A stretch of DNA of 49,886 bases from Neonectria sp. B-13 (lineage: Eukaryota; Ascomycota; Sordariomycetes; Hypocreales; Nectriaceae): contig NOKP01000062.1 of assembly GCA_002682825.1 (NCBI GenBank), positions 9,666-59,551 of the forward strand, read 5' to 3'. Numbering within the stretch: position 1 is the first letter of the stretch; every line of letters begins with the position of its first letter. The position numbers and the translations under genes are program-made. Shown one piece after another: positions 1 to 10,336 of this stretch. The notes under the pieces were generated by a model, which saw nothing but the letters and a program-made list of their open reading frames with translations, did no database searches and was not told the DNA's origin.

Positions 1-67
1 GATATCACGAAAGACAGCTTAATCTGACAACTGGTGCAGGCTCATCAAGTACACTCCCCAAGCGACA

Positions 68-735
68 ATGGTCCGTCTCCTCAGCATCAACGCCTGCAAC
101 GCCTACCTCACAGCTGGCGTCATCTCCCTTGCAGGCGGCTCCCAAGACCCCCGTCTCCTCCTACCAGGCTGGATCGGCATAGCCACCGTACGTTCCCCCC
201 CACCTTCATCCGCAACAAATATCCCGTCCATTAACATCTATCAGCACTGTCGAAGAAGTGCGACTCAATCACCTACCGCAACACTCTGATCCGCCCTGCC
301 TTCTGCTTACTCTGCATCCAGCTAGAACACCTCTCACCAGGCCAGAGGATGCAGTACTGGGAACGCGATGCCGACGCGATGCGCCACATGGAGGACAAGC
401 ACTCTTGGCCTTGGTTCTGTCGCCAATGCAACTACTCTTGCGAGAACGGAGAGGCCGGCTACTACCATCTCCACGATGTCCACGGTTATCAATTTCAAAG
501 AAAGCGGAAGTATGGAACGGCTACTAAGTCAAGCTACGCTACCATGCCAGTGGTTGATGCCCTGGGAACTGCTTCCTCCTATGATGTGGATGCTCTGCCT
601 GAAACCCAAGACGAGCTGGACGACTTGATGTCGAAATACATCAATTTTCCACGTTCTCCGCCAGATACTGGCCCACCTTCGAGTGTCATGCGGAGATGCT
701 CGTCAGTCCCCGGAGTGGCAAAACATAAGCAGTGA
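68..735 (+). CDS. small C2H2-like zinc-finger protein, two exons
   Basis: I propose exon 1 from the ATG at 68 to 187 and an intron starting at the good donor gtacgt (188). The acceptor is uncertain: 255 or 258 keeps the frame. Exon 2 then runs to the TGA at 733-735. Exon 2 holds two Cys-x2-Cys ... His-x4-His arrangements: FCLLC ... RHMEDKH and FCRQC ... HLHDVH. These resemble the loose C2H2 modules common in uncharacterised fungal proteins. The C-terminus is a low-complexity acidic/Ser-Pro tail. Function is unknown; nucleic-acid binding would be a guess from the Cys/His pattern only. It could also be the 3' part of a longer gene starting left of the window. Confidence 0.5.
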
Positions 736-1360
736 ATAGAAGTCGTCTGACTAACTGGAACCGCGATGAGCTGGAATAGTTTCTTTATGCTCATGTCTTG
801 AGCTTAGCCTAAGGTTGATGGGTCACTAATACTGAGTGTGGAAAGGCACGTGTCTAAGAGTTCTAGTTTGACAGATCGACTGACGCTTAATCCATACTTA
901 TGGGGGAGTGTAAGGTTTTAACAGGCAACTTCCAGGCGCTTGCATGACTCGTTATGCCAGCGCTAAGAGGGCCTCCGAGTGGTAGCGGCAGGCTTGTCGG
1001 TGTTAGTGTTAGCATGTCACAACACTTGGCAGTGTCTCGGCGGTGGGCGCCGCAGAGCCGGGGCACGAGAGATTCCAGGCCAGTCGAACAGACAGACTTG
1101 GGACTTTTGTATACAGAGGCATCGATGATAACTCCAAAGGGAAACTTATATAAAGACGGACGGGCTCTTCGTGTTGGCTGAATTTAGTTTCCTGAGTCTC
1201 CCAGCAACTAACCACAGCCTTGACTGCCATACTCTCCAGACTTGATATTCAAGCCAAAAGCCTTATACAGGCCCCTAGATTCACCCCAGTCTTTCATTAC
1301 TATCTCTATCAAACAAAAAGAAAAACGAAATAGTAAAGCCCTCCCTCCCTAAACGATAAC
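736..1360. other. intergenic, putative subtilase promoter
   Basis: No coding feature is supported here. A TATA-like tatataaa lies at about 1147-1154, roughly 210 bp before the subtilase ATG. A pyrimidine-rich stretch follows at about 1290-1310, as is usual ahead of fungal start sites. Confidence 0.4.
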
Positions 1361-2805
1361 ATGTACTCTTTGCTTCTTCTCGTTGCCGCCGTTCCAGCTG
1401 CGCTGGGCCGTCCGGCCCCCGTGTCAACCCACGCCATCAGCGACATCGTCAAGGGCAAGTACATCGTCACCATAAAGCCCGAAGTCGCAGCTCCCAGGCT
1501 CCAGGACCACCTTGACTGGGTTGATGATCTCCACGCCCGCAGTCTGAGCCGCCGTGATGGTGCTACGGAGGCGGGTGTGGATAAGGTGTGGTCCGACACC
1601 TTCAAGGGGTACTCAGGCGAGTTTGATAAAGATACTATCAAGGAGATCAACAACAGCGACGAGGTAAGTCAAGACTTGGACATCCCAGTTGCAACCGATC
1701 ATCCAATGCCCTCAATGCCATCCTTTCTTCCTTATGACACTAAACCCCCCCTCTCTCCCCCTCCCAATGTGTCTCATAGCGGTCTAGACTATACAGCAAG
1801 CATTCCAGTCCTCAGTCCTAATACCCTAAAACAGGTTCTCTCAATCGAGCCAGTCCGGGTCATTGAGATCTACCAGTCCAAAACAGTCACCCAAACCGCA
1901 TCCCCATGGGGTCTTGGGTCTATCTCCCACCGCAACGCCGGCTCGCTTGACTACGTCTACGACACGTCGGCCGGCCAGGGCATGTGGGCCTACGTCGTCG
2001 ACACGGGAGTCTACACGGGAGTCTACACGGCGCACACCGAGTTCGAGGGCCGAGCGTTCCTTGGATACAACGCTGTGCCCAAGACCAACTTCGCTGACGT
2101 GAACGGCCACGGCACCCACTGCGCAGGCATCATTGCCGCCAAAACCTACGGTGTTGCTAAGAAGGCCAACATCATGGCCGTTAAGGTCCTTGAAGATACT
2201 AGCGTGAGTTGAAGTCATTCCGGACAAGGTATAGTCAAAGTTACTAACCTCTAGTCTAGTCTACTACCGACATCGTCCTCGATGGCTTCGAGTGGGCCGT
2301 CGCCAACATCACCAATACGCCCGGTCGTGCTGCTAAGTCGGTCATCTCCATGTCCCTGGGTGGCAGTAAGTCGGCTGCCTTCAACGCCGCCATCGACGCC
2401 GCCTTTAAGAAGGGCATCCTCGTGACGGCCGCTGCGGGCAACAGCAACGTCGACGCTAGCCTCTCGTCCCCCGGGTCCGCGGCCAGCGCGCTGACGGTCG
2501 GGGCTATCGACAAGGACGACAACCGCGCCAGCTTCTCCAACTACGGCCCCGTGGTCGACATCTGGGCGCCAGGTGTCGCCATAACCAGCCTGGGCATTAC
2601 CAGCAAGTCGGCCACTGCTACCATGAGCGGCACCAGTATGGCCTGCCCGCACATTGCCGGCCTGGCTCTGTATCTCCGGGCCAAGGAGTCCATCGCCACT
2701 CCTACGACAGTCATCAAGCGGATCAAGACGCTTGCCACCAAGGACAAGGTGTCCGGCGCTGGCAAGGGCAGCCCCAATGCGATGGCGTATAACGGCGCCG
2801 CGTAA
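1361..2805 (+). CDS. secreted subtilisin-like serine protease (S8, proteinase K family)
   Basis: Exons are 1361-1663, 1835-2203 and 2260-2805. The introns are 1664-1834 (gtaagt..acag, in frame and stop-free) and 2204-2259 (gtgagt, branch ttactaac). The spliced product is about 405 residues, the usual length of fungal alkaline proteases. It starts with a signal peptide (MYSLLLLVAAVPAALG), then an I9-type inhibitor propeptide (KYIVTIKPE ...), then the catalytic domain. The triad is Asp157 in VVDTG, His193 in NGHGTHCAG and Ser350 in SGTSMACPH. AAAGNSN supplies the oxyanion Asn. It should be secreted as a zymogen and degrade extracellular protein. A 12-bp tandem duplication adds four residues just after the catalytic Asp. 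No premature stop is present, so the gene is probably functional. Confidence 0.93.
2004..2027 (+). repeat. 12-bp perfect tandem duplication in the subtilase
   Basis: The unit cgggagtctaca occurs twice (2004-2015 and 2016-2027). It is in frame and encodes a duplicated G-V-Y-T two residues after the catalytic Asp codon at 2000-2002. Confidence 0.95.
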
Positions 2806-3225
2806 AGCTACAGGAACCTAGGAGCGACGAGAACGAAGAGGTACAAACGTGGGCCCATTCTCTCCTTTTGCATTTGCTGGCGAACGCAAGAGCTTGTAGT
2901 ATAGCTATTAGAATACACATATGATAGAAGATTAGGTACAACACTTGACAATACATGTATCGAATAGTACGATTGTTGATAGAAGCCTTCCGGTGCAGTC
3001 TACCTTTCAGTATGATATAACAGGGATGGGAATGAGATATCCCTGTGCATACTGATCATCCGTAGTTCTGCTAAGTCCTATGGCACTAGCATCGCGGAAC
3101 CTGGCCAACATACAGTGTGCGAGACATGGGCCACGCCACGTGAGGGCTGGGCCTCCACTCGACAGAACCAGCCTGGGTGAAAAACGTAGTACAACGGCGG
3201 CTATGGTTGTTGCTCGTTCTAAACC

Positions 3226-3760
3226 ATGAGTAGGCATTTAACACTGGGCCTTGGCCACATAGAACATGTTGAAATTGATTGGACCCCGAGATGGGACGAC
3301 GATGAGAAGAAACCTGCGAACTCCTCATTCCAACAATGGGCTCGGCTTTTTCTTGCTGGTATGGACCAGTTCAACCGCAGCGCGAGAATTACCCTTAGGG
3401 AAACTCGACAAGTGATTGAGGCCGCAGGGTTTACCGATATCAGGCAAGAGGTTATTCAAGCCTTCGTGTGCCCTTGGTCTCCTGATCGGCGCAAACGAGA
3501 GATTGCACGCTGGTTCAACCTCGGTTTGAGCCTTAGCCTCGAGTCCCTGAGTATGATGCCGCTGATTGAGAAACAGGGTCTGAAGTACGAAGATGTTTGT
3601 GAGCTATGCGCGAGAGTCAAACGTGAGATCTGTACTTCGCGATACCACACCTACTGCAACATGTGAGATCGCCGCGCGTGATAGGCAGTCGGCCTAGTCG
3701 ATCTAGATCGCATGCTAACCGCTTTGTAGATATGTCTGGACGGCGATAAAGCCAGAATGA
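3226..3760 (+). pseudogene. 5'-truncated LaeA-like methyltransferase (C-terminal half)
   Basis: The reading frame resembles the C-terminal part of the LaeA/UMTA class I SAM-dependent methyltransferases. It carries [13 protein letters not shown], then [12 protein letters not shown], and after a 67-bp intron (3663-3729, branch tgctaac) the family-typical ending NIYVWTAIKPE. The nucleotide-binding N-terminal Rossmann half (motif I, GxGxG) is missing; an in-frame stop sits at 3220-3222 and no upstream exon was found. The ATG at 3226 is therefore probably an internal codon. About 156 residues remain, against 300-350 for the family. It is most likely a non-functional relic; a 5' exon lost by rearrangement is the simplest explanation. 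Confidence 0.72.
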
Positions 3761-4298
3761 TGCGCGCTGTTACACAGGGCAGAAAGGCGTGAACCATCAA
3801 TGCCTTCTACGGACCATTCCATTGCACCCTGTCAACGGAGACCTGAGGCGTATGTATATACATGGATATCTGTTCTTGTCGATCAGCACGGGAGCCACAG
3901 CCACGCTCTGAGCTCGAGAGAGAGTTAGCCTCTGCTCGGCCCTTGTCAGCCCCCTCTTGAACTCTCCTATAGCCACACGCTTCCTCCGCCCCCCATGCAG
4001 CGATGTTTAGTGAATGGCTTGTGTGATGTCTGAAGGAATTTTGGGCGTCTGGTGAACGGAGAGCATGTTAGATGTTTCTATATGAAACCACTAGATTCCG
4101 TCTTCCACTGAGATCAGTCGATAACTTCGTTACCTCCAGATCGGGGTTTTCGGGTGTTTCAGCATCGTATCAGTGTATTTATTCCCTCTCTAGAAGCTCC
4201 TGTTGATTGGCTGGTGCTCAACACATGGAAAAAGTATGTAAGAATCCAGTAAATGTTCAATTGAGTACTACCAAGTCATAACCTAAATAACTGAAAAC
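3761..4298. other. intergenic, no gene seen
   Basis: I see no supported coding sequence. The 3' part is the presumed promoter of the small secreted protein at 4299. Confidence 0.4.
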
Positions 4299-4608
4299 AT
4301 GAAACTCGCCTATGCTGCCCTGGCCATTTCTCTTCTCTTCCAATCATGTCTGTTCACATTAATAGCGCCTGCTGAATACAATCCGGATAAGCGTCATGAT
4401 GGGATGGTAAGACTCCCCTCACCTCCAAATTCTGGTATTGACAGCTGCTCCCAAGGTCTACTTCTGCCGCGAGGAGAACTGGGGGCCCCCTTGCTTTGTG
4501 TATTACCCGAAGCTTAACTACACATGCTCTCAGCTTGGCCCCAATCTGGCTGGCCATATAGGTTCGGTATTTGTTGAGCCTGGCGTTATTTGTCGGCTAT
4601 CCAAGTAA
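4299..4608 (+). CDS. small secreted cysteine-containing protein (effector-like)
   Basis: Exons are 4299-4406 and 4456-4608, giving 86 residues. The intron 4407-4455 (49 bp) uses donor gtaaga, a ttgac branch-like site and an AAG acceptor. The nearer CAG acceptor would give only 38 bp and the wrong frame. A hydrophobic signal peptide (MKLAYAALAISLLFQSCLF) precedes a short mature domain with four cysteines in the contexts VYFCRE, PPCFVYY, YTCSQL and VICRLS. The spacing recalls the small secreted beta/gamma-crystallin-like proteins of fungi, but this is only a pattern resemblance. A secreted role such as effector or antimicrobial is inferred from size and Cys content alone. The splice model needs transcript support. 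Confidence 0.62.
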
Positions 4609-5663
4609 ATGTACTGAGTGGCTTGGTAAGAGCAGTACTAACACTTGCTGTAGTCTTTCATTCAATGGATATATACATGGATTAGCATGGCAAGAGGCAC
4701 TGGGTTGGGGGCCATTCTATCAAGGAGGAATTGGCAGAAAGGTAAATAGATGTGCGCCATATACATTTTTTGCATGACCGGAGACCCAGAATGGATGGTC
4801 AAACCTCTTCCATCAGGACGTACCTGGGGGAGGGGTAATTGGATATGCGACAACACACTTTACATGTGCACAGTGTACAGCCTGCATTCACGATTGAGAT
4901 TAGGGAAGCCAAAGTCCGCTATCTACAATGAAATCTGTTGCCATGTATAGTTATGTGCGAAACCATTTTCCTATTTGACTAAACATAGAAGGCTATGGAA
5001 GGCTATGGAAGGCTTTGGAAAGTTTAGGACTGCTCGTTGGCTCGGAGCCAACCTGCGAGAAATAACTAGGAAGTGCCTTGCGATGCGTCAACAAACATGA
5101 ATCAGAATGAGACTGTAAATGACTGGCCAAGTGACGATGCGAGCGATTCTCAGAACTTTGATCTTTCAACTTCCGATAGCGAGGAGTCTCAGCATGCAAC
5201 CCCAGCCCCAGACTACGCCCATACACTTCGTGTATATTATGTTCAATCACCTCAAACGTGTTTAAGAGTGGTTAATGTATGTGATTGAGCTAAATCGCAG
5301 TCCCTAACTCACTTTGCAGGCAACTTCATAAACACATATCACGCGCTGCCAAAATCAGCCCCATGCCTGTGTGGCAACACTCTGCATACGTAAAGCTAAG
5401 AAATCACAGCAATATATGAACCTGGACCCCTTCGACCTACCTCTAACAAAGTTATTAAAAATTAGACTGTGTGTGTAAAACTGCCATAGCTACCAGGTCC
5501 AAGCCCAGATAGTCTGACATAAGGTAGGGAAGGGAGTAAGCACTGCTTCGCCATCCATAGTAGGAATAGGTTCGGGAAGGCAAGATCAAGCTATTGAAGG
5601 CTCTTATTGCTTGTAACAGGCTATGCAAGTACTATTTTCCGAAAGGGGGAAGAGTGTGGTCTT
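4609..5663. other. gene-poor stretch with a short tandem repeat
   Basis: No family is recognisable. A 71-codon ORF (5073-5288, Ser/Asp-rich) has no supporting signals. A 10-bp unit ggctatggaa is repeated three times at 4991-5020, the third copy with one change. Confidence 0.4.
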
Positions 5664-5670
5664 CTAGTTA

Positions 5671-6338
5671 TCAAAATTTTCGTTGAAGCAGCTTGACGAT
5701 GGCCTCATGCCCATTCCGGGCGGCCCACGATAGCGGCGTCCGACGATCTCCGCCGTTGGGCTCGACGTTGGCGCCCTTCTCGAGCAGCAGCTTGACGATG
5801 GCCTCGTGCCCATTCCCGGCGGCCCACGATAGCGGCGTCTGACCCAATTTGTCCTCGCACTCGATGTCGGCGCCCTTCTCGAGCAGCAGCTTGACGATGG
5901 CCTCGTGCCTATCCCGGGCGGCCCACGATAGCGCCGTCCGACCATATGCATCCTTGGACTCGATGTCGGACTCGATGTCGGACTCGATGTCGATGGCCTC
6001 GTGCCCATTTTTGGCGACCCACGATAGCGGCGTCCGACCATCTTCGTCTTTAGCCTCGATGTCGGCGCCCTTCTCGAGCAGCAGCTCGACGCTGGCCTCG
6101 TGCCCCTGCCCGGCGGCCAGCGATAGCGGCGTCCGACCATCTTCGCCCTCGCACTTGACGTCGTCGCCCTTCTCGAGCAGCAGCTTGACGCTGGCATCGT
6201 GCCCATTCTCGGCGGCCCACCATAGCGGCGTCTGACCATCTTGGTCCTCGTACTCGACGTCGGCGCCCGTCTCAAGCAGCAGCTTGACGACGGCCTCGTG
6301 CCCATTCGCGATGGCCCACCATAGCGGTAGAATGAACT
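5671..6338 (-). CDS. ankyrin-repeat exon, probably the 3' end of a broken NLR-type gene
   Basis: The reverse strand encodes about seven ankyrin units with the signature G-x-TPLSWAA-x-NGHEAIVKLLLEKGAD-hydrophobic-E, ending LLQRKF-stop at 5671. No ATG begins the frame. The first codons follow a possible acceptor (acag, ending about 6339), so this is probably a 3' exon. In fungi such highly similar ankyrin repeats usually cap NACHT or Pfs NLR proteins that mediate non-self recognition, but no NACHT domain is visible upstream. One repeat (around 5957-6000) has lost its second helix, and a DIES tetrapeptide is repeated in its place. Probably a relic; it could still be a 3' exon of a gene with distant 5' exons. 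Confidence 0.7.
5957..5992. repeat. three perfect copies of a 12-bp unit in an ankyrin repeat
   Basis: gactcgatgtcg occurs three times in a row and encodes DIES repeats on the reverse strand. The neighbouring ankyrin helix (VKLLLEKGA) is missing at the same place. Confidence 0.95.
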
Positions 6339-6348
6339 GTGCCCTCAC

Positions 6349-7139
6349 GGGTAATATATGATATACTGTTTATGGATCGAGATAAGGCGACAGTGGTGTT
6401 ATGGAAAAAGCTGTAAGTGAACGTCTTGTATTCCATCTTGCGGCTTATGCTCTAGAGGGTGTGCAGACGAAGACGCCCTGGGTGGCATGTTTGTAATCGC
6501 CTGAGATAGAACATGAAATTACCCAACAGCCATGCGACGCCACCAAACCGGAAACGTCGCATTGAAGCTGCAACTGGTTATCCACATCGACGCTGCTATC
6601 ACCGCGGTCTGCAGCCTTACTCACCTCCAATAAGATGTGCTGGAGGCACCCAGATCCAGACTTCTTCCGGGTCACCGCCAGGGGAGGAGACCCAAGCTAC
6701 AGGAGTGTCCCGGTTACGCGGACAGGGGTCATTATTGCGGTGCCCCCATCGCCGATGTCCGGGGGGATCTTCGGCGTGCCCGCCATGGGGATACCGTAGT
6801 AGCATACAGGAGTGCCGGCTCCACATTTGTACCCACACCAGTGAACAGCAGGCATCAGCTACGGCTGGTTGCCAACGAGCGGAGTCTAGGCAAGGCTTTG
6901 ATGGGGAGATTGGGGATGCGTCTATAAGTGGATGAAGGTTGATCTAGTGTCCAAGCGAGCAAGGACCCCCGCGCGAGGAGATACCTGTCAGCCCGGTATA
7001 CTAGCGAGGCTGGTTGCTTGGCAAGTCCACCGAGGAATTCGCTGCAGGTACCGTGCGCCATCGTTGACTCGAGCGCAAGGGCGCTTCACCCACTCGCATA
7101 TCAGCGAAAGCGTCGAGTCTTGGCCTGCTTGAGTAGATT
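6349..7139. other. no supported gene
   Basis: Several overlapping ORFs of 60-140 codons exist on both strands, but none shows a domain, signal peptide or convincing splice structure. The segment separates the ankyrin relic from a methyltransferase relic. Confidence 0.35.
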
Positions 7140-7658
7140 GACCTTCCAGCCAAGGCAGGGGGTTACATTGAGATTCAAGATCATCTCTATCCGCTTACCA
7201 GCGATGACGACTCAATCGAAAACACCGCTATCCTAGACTGGACGAACCGTTTGGTTGAAGGTGCTGATAACCTTAGACGCCCTATTACCGTTGCTCGCGA
7301 TTTCAAGCCAATGCTCGAAGAAGCAGGCTTTGTTGACGTCGTGGAGATCGTACACCGGGTCCCAATGAGCGGGTGGCCTAAAGACCAACGGCTTAAAACG
7401 TTGGGGATATGGTGCCAGCATATGCTTTCCTTTGACATTGAAGCGATCACAATGGGTTTTTCACTAGAGGGCTAGACTGGTCAGCCGATGAGGTGCGTGC
7501 TTTCCTACCTGGCGTCAGGAAAGATCTTCAAAGGGGGGATATTCATGGGTACTGGAATGCGTGAGTTCCTTCCTTGACAAACAGCCCAATCTGTACTGGA
7601 ACTAATGGATTATCAGATATATTGTTTATGGGAGGAAACCGATGAAGGAAGCTGACTG
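7140..7658 (+). pseudogene. second methyltransferase relic (LaeA/UMTA-like), frameshifted
   Basis: The frame opens at a stop (7134-7136) and reads AGGYIEIQDHLYPL, then ARDFKPMLEEAGFVDV and WPKDQRLKTLGIWC. These are motifs of the C-terminal half of fungal SAM-dependent methyltransferases. At about 7470 the frame meets TAG; a one-base shift restores LDWSADEVRAFLPGVRKDL ... HGYWNA. An intron (donor gtgagt near 7561, acceptor tatcag near 7617) then leads to YIVYGRKP, the typical ending. The N-terminal SAM-binding motif is absent. The sequence differs clearly from the relic at 3226, so this is a separate family member and not a duplicate. Confidence 0.75.
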
Positions 7659-7659
7659 A

Positions 7660-8290
7660 GGACGGTTTTATTCGTATGATTTCAACATTTCTAGCGTAGA
7701 ATTCTTAATAACTAGATCAAAGTTAACGTGTGCGAGGCTACGGCGATAAATACATGCCATGGCTCACCTTTCCGCATCATTTTGCAACTCCAACGCCTTC
7801 TATTTAGAGTTCATAGAGTAACTCTCCCCACGTATCAAGGAACTCTATGATCAGAGACGCATTGGCCAACATATGACCCAGTAAGTAGTATACAAGATCA
7901 AATGGTCTCTATCTCTAGTATACAAGGGATCATCGCCATACCAGAGCAAGGAGGCTGCTTCATTGTAACCTTAGCAACAAGGATGGTGCGCCAAGCTGGG
8001 ATAAATGTGCAGGAGCGATACAGACTAGCATAAGCCATGTTTCGCCTGCATCCTTTCAGTGGCCTTCACTACATCCCTGAGTGCACCCATAGATCGATTC
8101 TCGACACGACTAGGAATAAGAAGGCAGGATTGGGGCTCGCTCGGGGTAAGCCTCCCATCAAGGTCGGTAGGATGACCGATGGCGAAGCGGAACAATTAAT
8201 GCACGCGATACTGGAGGATGGTGAAATCACCGCTGAAGAGACCTCGCTCCTCTCGTCCCAGCTGGAGCATCTACCGCTCACGCTCGCGCA
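7660..8290 (+). other. unassigned stretch before a LINE fragment
   Basis: A 90-codon ORF (8037-8309, containing GRMTDGEAEQLMHAI) ends where the LINE coding fragment starts. I do not recognise it. It may be the end of another broken gene or of a repeat. Confidence 0.3.
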
Positions 8291-9625
8291 GCGATGGAAC
8301 ATGCTTTGAGGCGAGCCCTACCATACTTTAAATATCGCAGCGTCTTACTCATCACGAGCAACAAAGCTGCTGCGCTCTCACTCAAGCAGCCCCGTCAACA
8401 ATCCGGACAAGAATATATACGCTGTATTTACGATTTGATTGAGGAGCTGTGGGAAGATGGAAATGTCGTGAAGCTTCTATGGCTACCCTCATGTGGCGAG
8501 AACAAGCTTCTCAAGCATGCCAAGGAGGAGGCTCAGAAGGCGATACAGCAAGGAGCCAACCCTGAAAAACAGCTCCCTAGTATGCAGTTGATAATACTCA
8601 GAATTGTACGATCGAAAGTCAACATAAATAGGGCGCTGCCGGAAAAAGTTGGCAAACACTCCAAACGAGTAGATGCAGCACTGCCGGGCAAACACACGAA
8701 ACAACTCTACGACCGGCTGTCATGGAAAGAAGCCGATGTACTCGCTCAGCTCAGAATGGGCATAGCAAGACTGAACGTATATCTCTCCTACATCAAAGCT
8801 GTACCATTAGACCAGTGCGATTATGGACAAGTGAGAGAGACAGTTAAACACTTCCTCTTCTGATGCCGAAAGTGGACTGTATACTGTTCGGAAATGCTTC
8901 AGTGTACGGATACCCGGCGAGGCAATATCTCCTTCTATCTTAGAGGGAAGTCACCGTCAGACGACCAAAAATGGATGCTAAACCTGGAAGCTGTGTGAGT
9001 AACTATTCGGTTTGCATTGGCCACAGGCCGCCTTTATCACATTCCAGGAGGAATTGAGGTGCATTAAAGCTCTTGATTTCTATCTAAAAGAGGGTTCTAA
9101 GTAGGTCTTTTATCTTAGCTATCATGACTATCAAGGTAGGCCCTCAAGGTGGTCTATCATGGTGATCCATCAAGGTAGCTAGACTAGGGGTTGACGGTAA
9201 CAGTGCTCTCATGACGATCCTAATAAGCTAACTATGTGACAGCCTTGATGTGAACTAACTAGGGAGATAAACTTGGATGTAAGCCCCTCACTAACCCACT
9301 ATTTCCAGCTAACCTTGACACTCACCCCGTGCTAAAACAGCGAACACCACTTCAGCCGCCGTAGATAGGACACTAAACACTTGAAGAATAGGCTTCAAGG
9401 CAGTTCGCTAATGACACTACTAACCCATGGGAATCCGCAGAGAAAGAGAGAGAGATAATACGTAAGGGAAGTATAAGCAACAAGCGGATATAGCATGGGC
9501 TAAAGGAGATCAGGACACAATTTAGGCAATGTATGGATATATTAGTAATTAGTGCCCTTTCGGCATAAGTCGCCGGGCGTAATAAATTGCATTGTATTGT
9601 ATTATTATTGTATTGTAGTATAATT
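8291..9625 (+). mobile_element. Tad-like LINE fragment: RNase H region, zinc-knuckle end and 3' UTR
   Basis: The frame from about 8294 encodes the C-terminal part of a Tad1-clade non-LTR retrotransposon polyprotein. It includes LITSNKAAALSLKQP, QSGQEYI, LPGKHTKQLYDRLSWKEA and the end RETVKHFLF. At 8861-8863 a TGA stands where the family has arginine before a Cys, which fits CGA to TGA. The same frame continues with CRKWTVYCSEMLQC and SPSDDQKWMLNLEAV, then another TGA of the same kind. The reverse transcriptase is missing, as expected for a 5'-truncated copy. A non-coding tail follows, ending in gccctttcggc ... aataaattg and TTGTA-type repeats at about 9554-9620. Confidence 0.82.
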
Positions 9626-9689
9626 TGTATGGGCTGTTAGGAGATCATGTCAAAGCTTGGGGAACGAGAATGTCCAATAGCAGATAGTT

Positions 9690-9750
9690 GCCCTTTTGGC
9701 TATCAGCCACCGGGTGGAATAAATTGTGTGTGTGTATGTGTAGTATCATA
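9690..9750 (+). mobile_element. second LINE 3' terminus, 135 bp after the first
   Basis: gcccttttggc ... ccaccgggtggaataaattg (9690-9726), followed by GT-rich repeats, is a diverged copy of the tail at 9554-9589. It represents another LINE 3' end of a related subfamily. Confidence 0.65.
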
Positions 9751-9760
9751 AAGACGATCT

Positions 9761-10336
9761 CTATTGCCGAACTCCAGACTTGTCGATGTCCGATGGCTGC
9801 AGCGCGAGCTCTTCTGTCCACATCTTCCAAGCCAGAGCTATTGGGCCAACCAAGAGTGCGAGAGCCTCGACTCCAATCAACAGAGCCACCCAGATGGGAT
9901 AACTATCTACAATCCATAAAACGAGACCAGCAAGAACCTCGACAATACTCATATCGACTAAAATAGTTGGAAGCCAAAGAATTGCTGATTTTCTCTCAGT
10001 TGAGTTTTGATAGCCCTCGGACCTGAAAAGGAGCATTTTAGCAAGTGTTATTGCAATTACACTTTTCACCACGGAGCTAGCAAGTAATGCTACTGCTATC
10101 TGGGTCATAGCAGTCTTCTGAGAGTCCTGAAATCCGTCGAATTTCATAACCACTGAGGCAATAATAGCAGGTAAAGCTGCGACAACATCAAATGTTCGAT
10201 AGAAACGCAGGACGCGGTCAAACACAGTGATCGCTCGCCTGCCTGCCGTTTCATCAGCTTTGTGGTAGAACATTAGTGAGTGCTTTAAGTTATAGATTGA
10301 TTCAGAATGAAACTTACGTTGGTTAACGAACTCCAT
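9761..10336 (-). CDS. four-pass membrane protein of unknown function
   Basis: The coding exon 9761-10257 joins a short exon 10318-10336 across a 60-bp intron (10258-10317; gtaagt donor, actaat branch). The intron length is a multiple of three, so retention would also stay in frame. The product is about 171 residues with four predicted helices, around FDVVAALPAIIASVV, IAVALLASSVVKSVIAI, WLPTILVDMSIVEVLAGL and IWVALLIGVEALALLVG. No known domain is recognised. The stop lies only about 10 bp from the LINE terminus at 9690-9750, so a LINE inserted in or near its 3' UTR. The start could be further upstream: an acceptor-like ccttcag precedes the ATG. Confidence 0.62.
   Translation of the reverse strand: MEFVNQRKFHSESIYNLKHSLMFYHKADETAGRRAITVFDRVLRFYRTFDVVAALPAIIASVVMKFDGFQDSQKTAMTQIAVALLASSVVKSVIAITLAKMLLFRSEGYQNSTERKSAILWLPTILVDMSIVEVLAGLVLWIVDSYPIWVALLIGVEALALLVGPIALAWKMWTEELALQPSDIDKSGVRQ

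Noticed and set aside
6513..6935. 140-codon forward ORF
   Set aside because: Overlaps an equally long reverse ORF; neither resembles a protein family.
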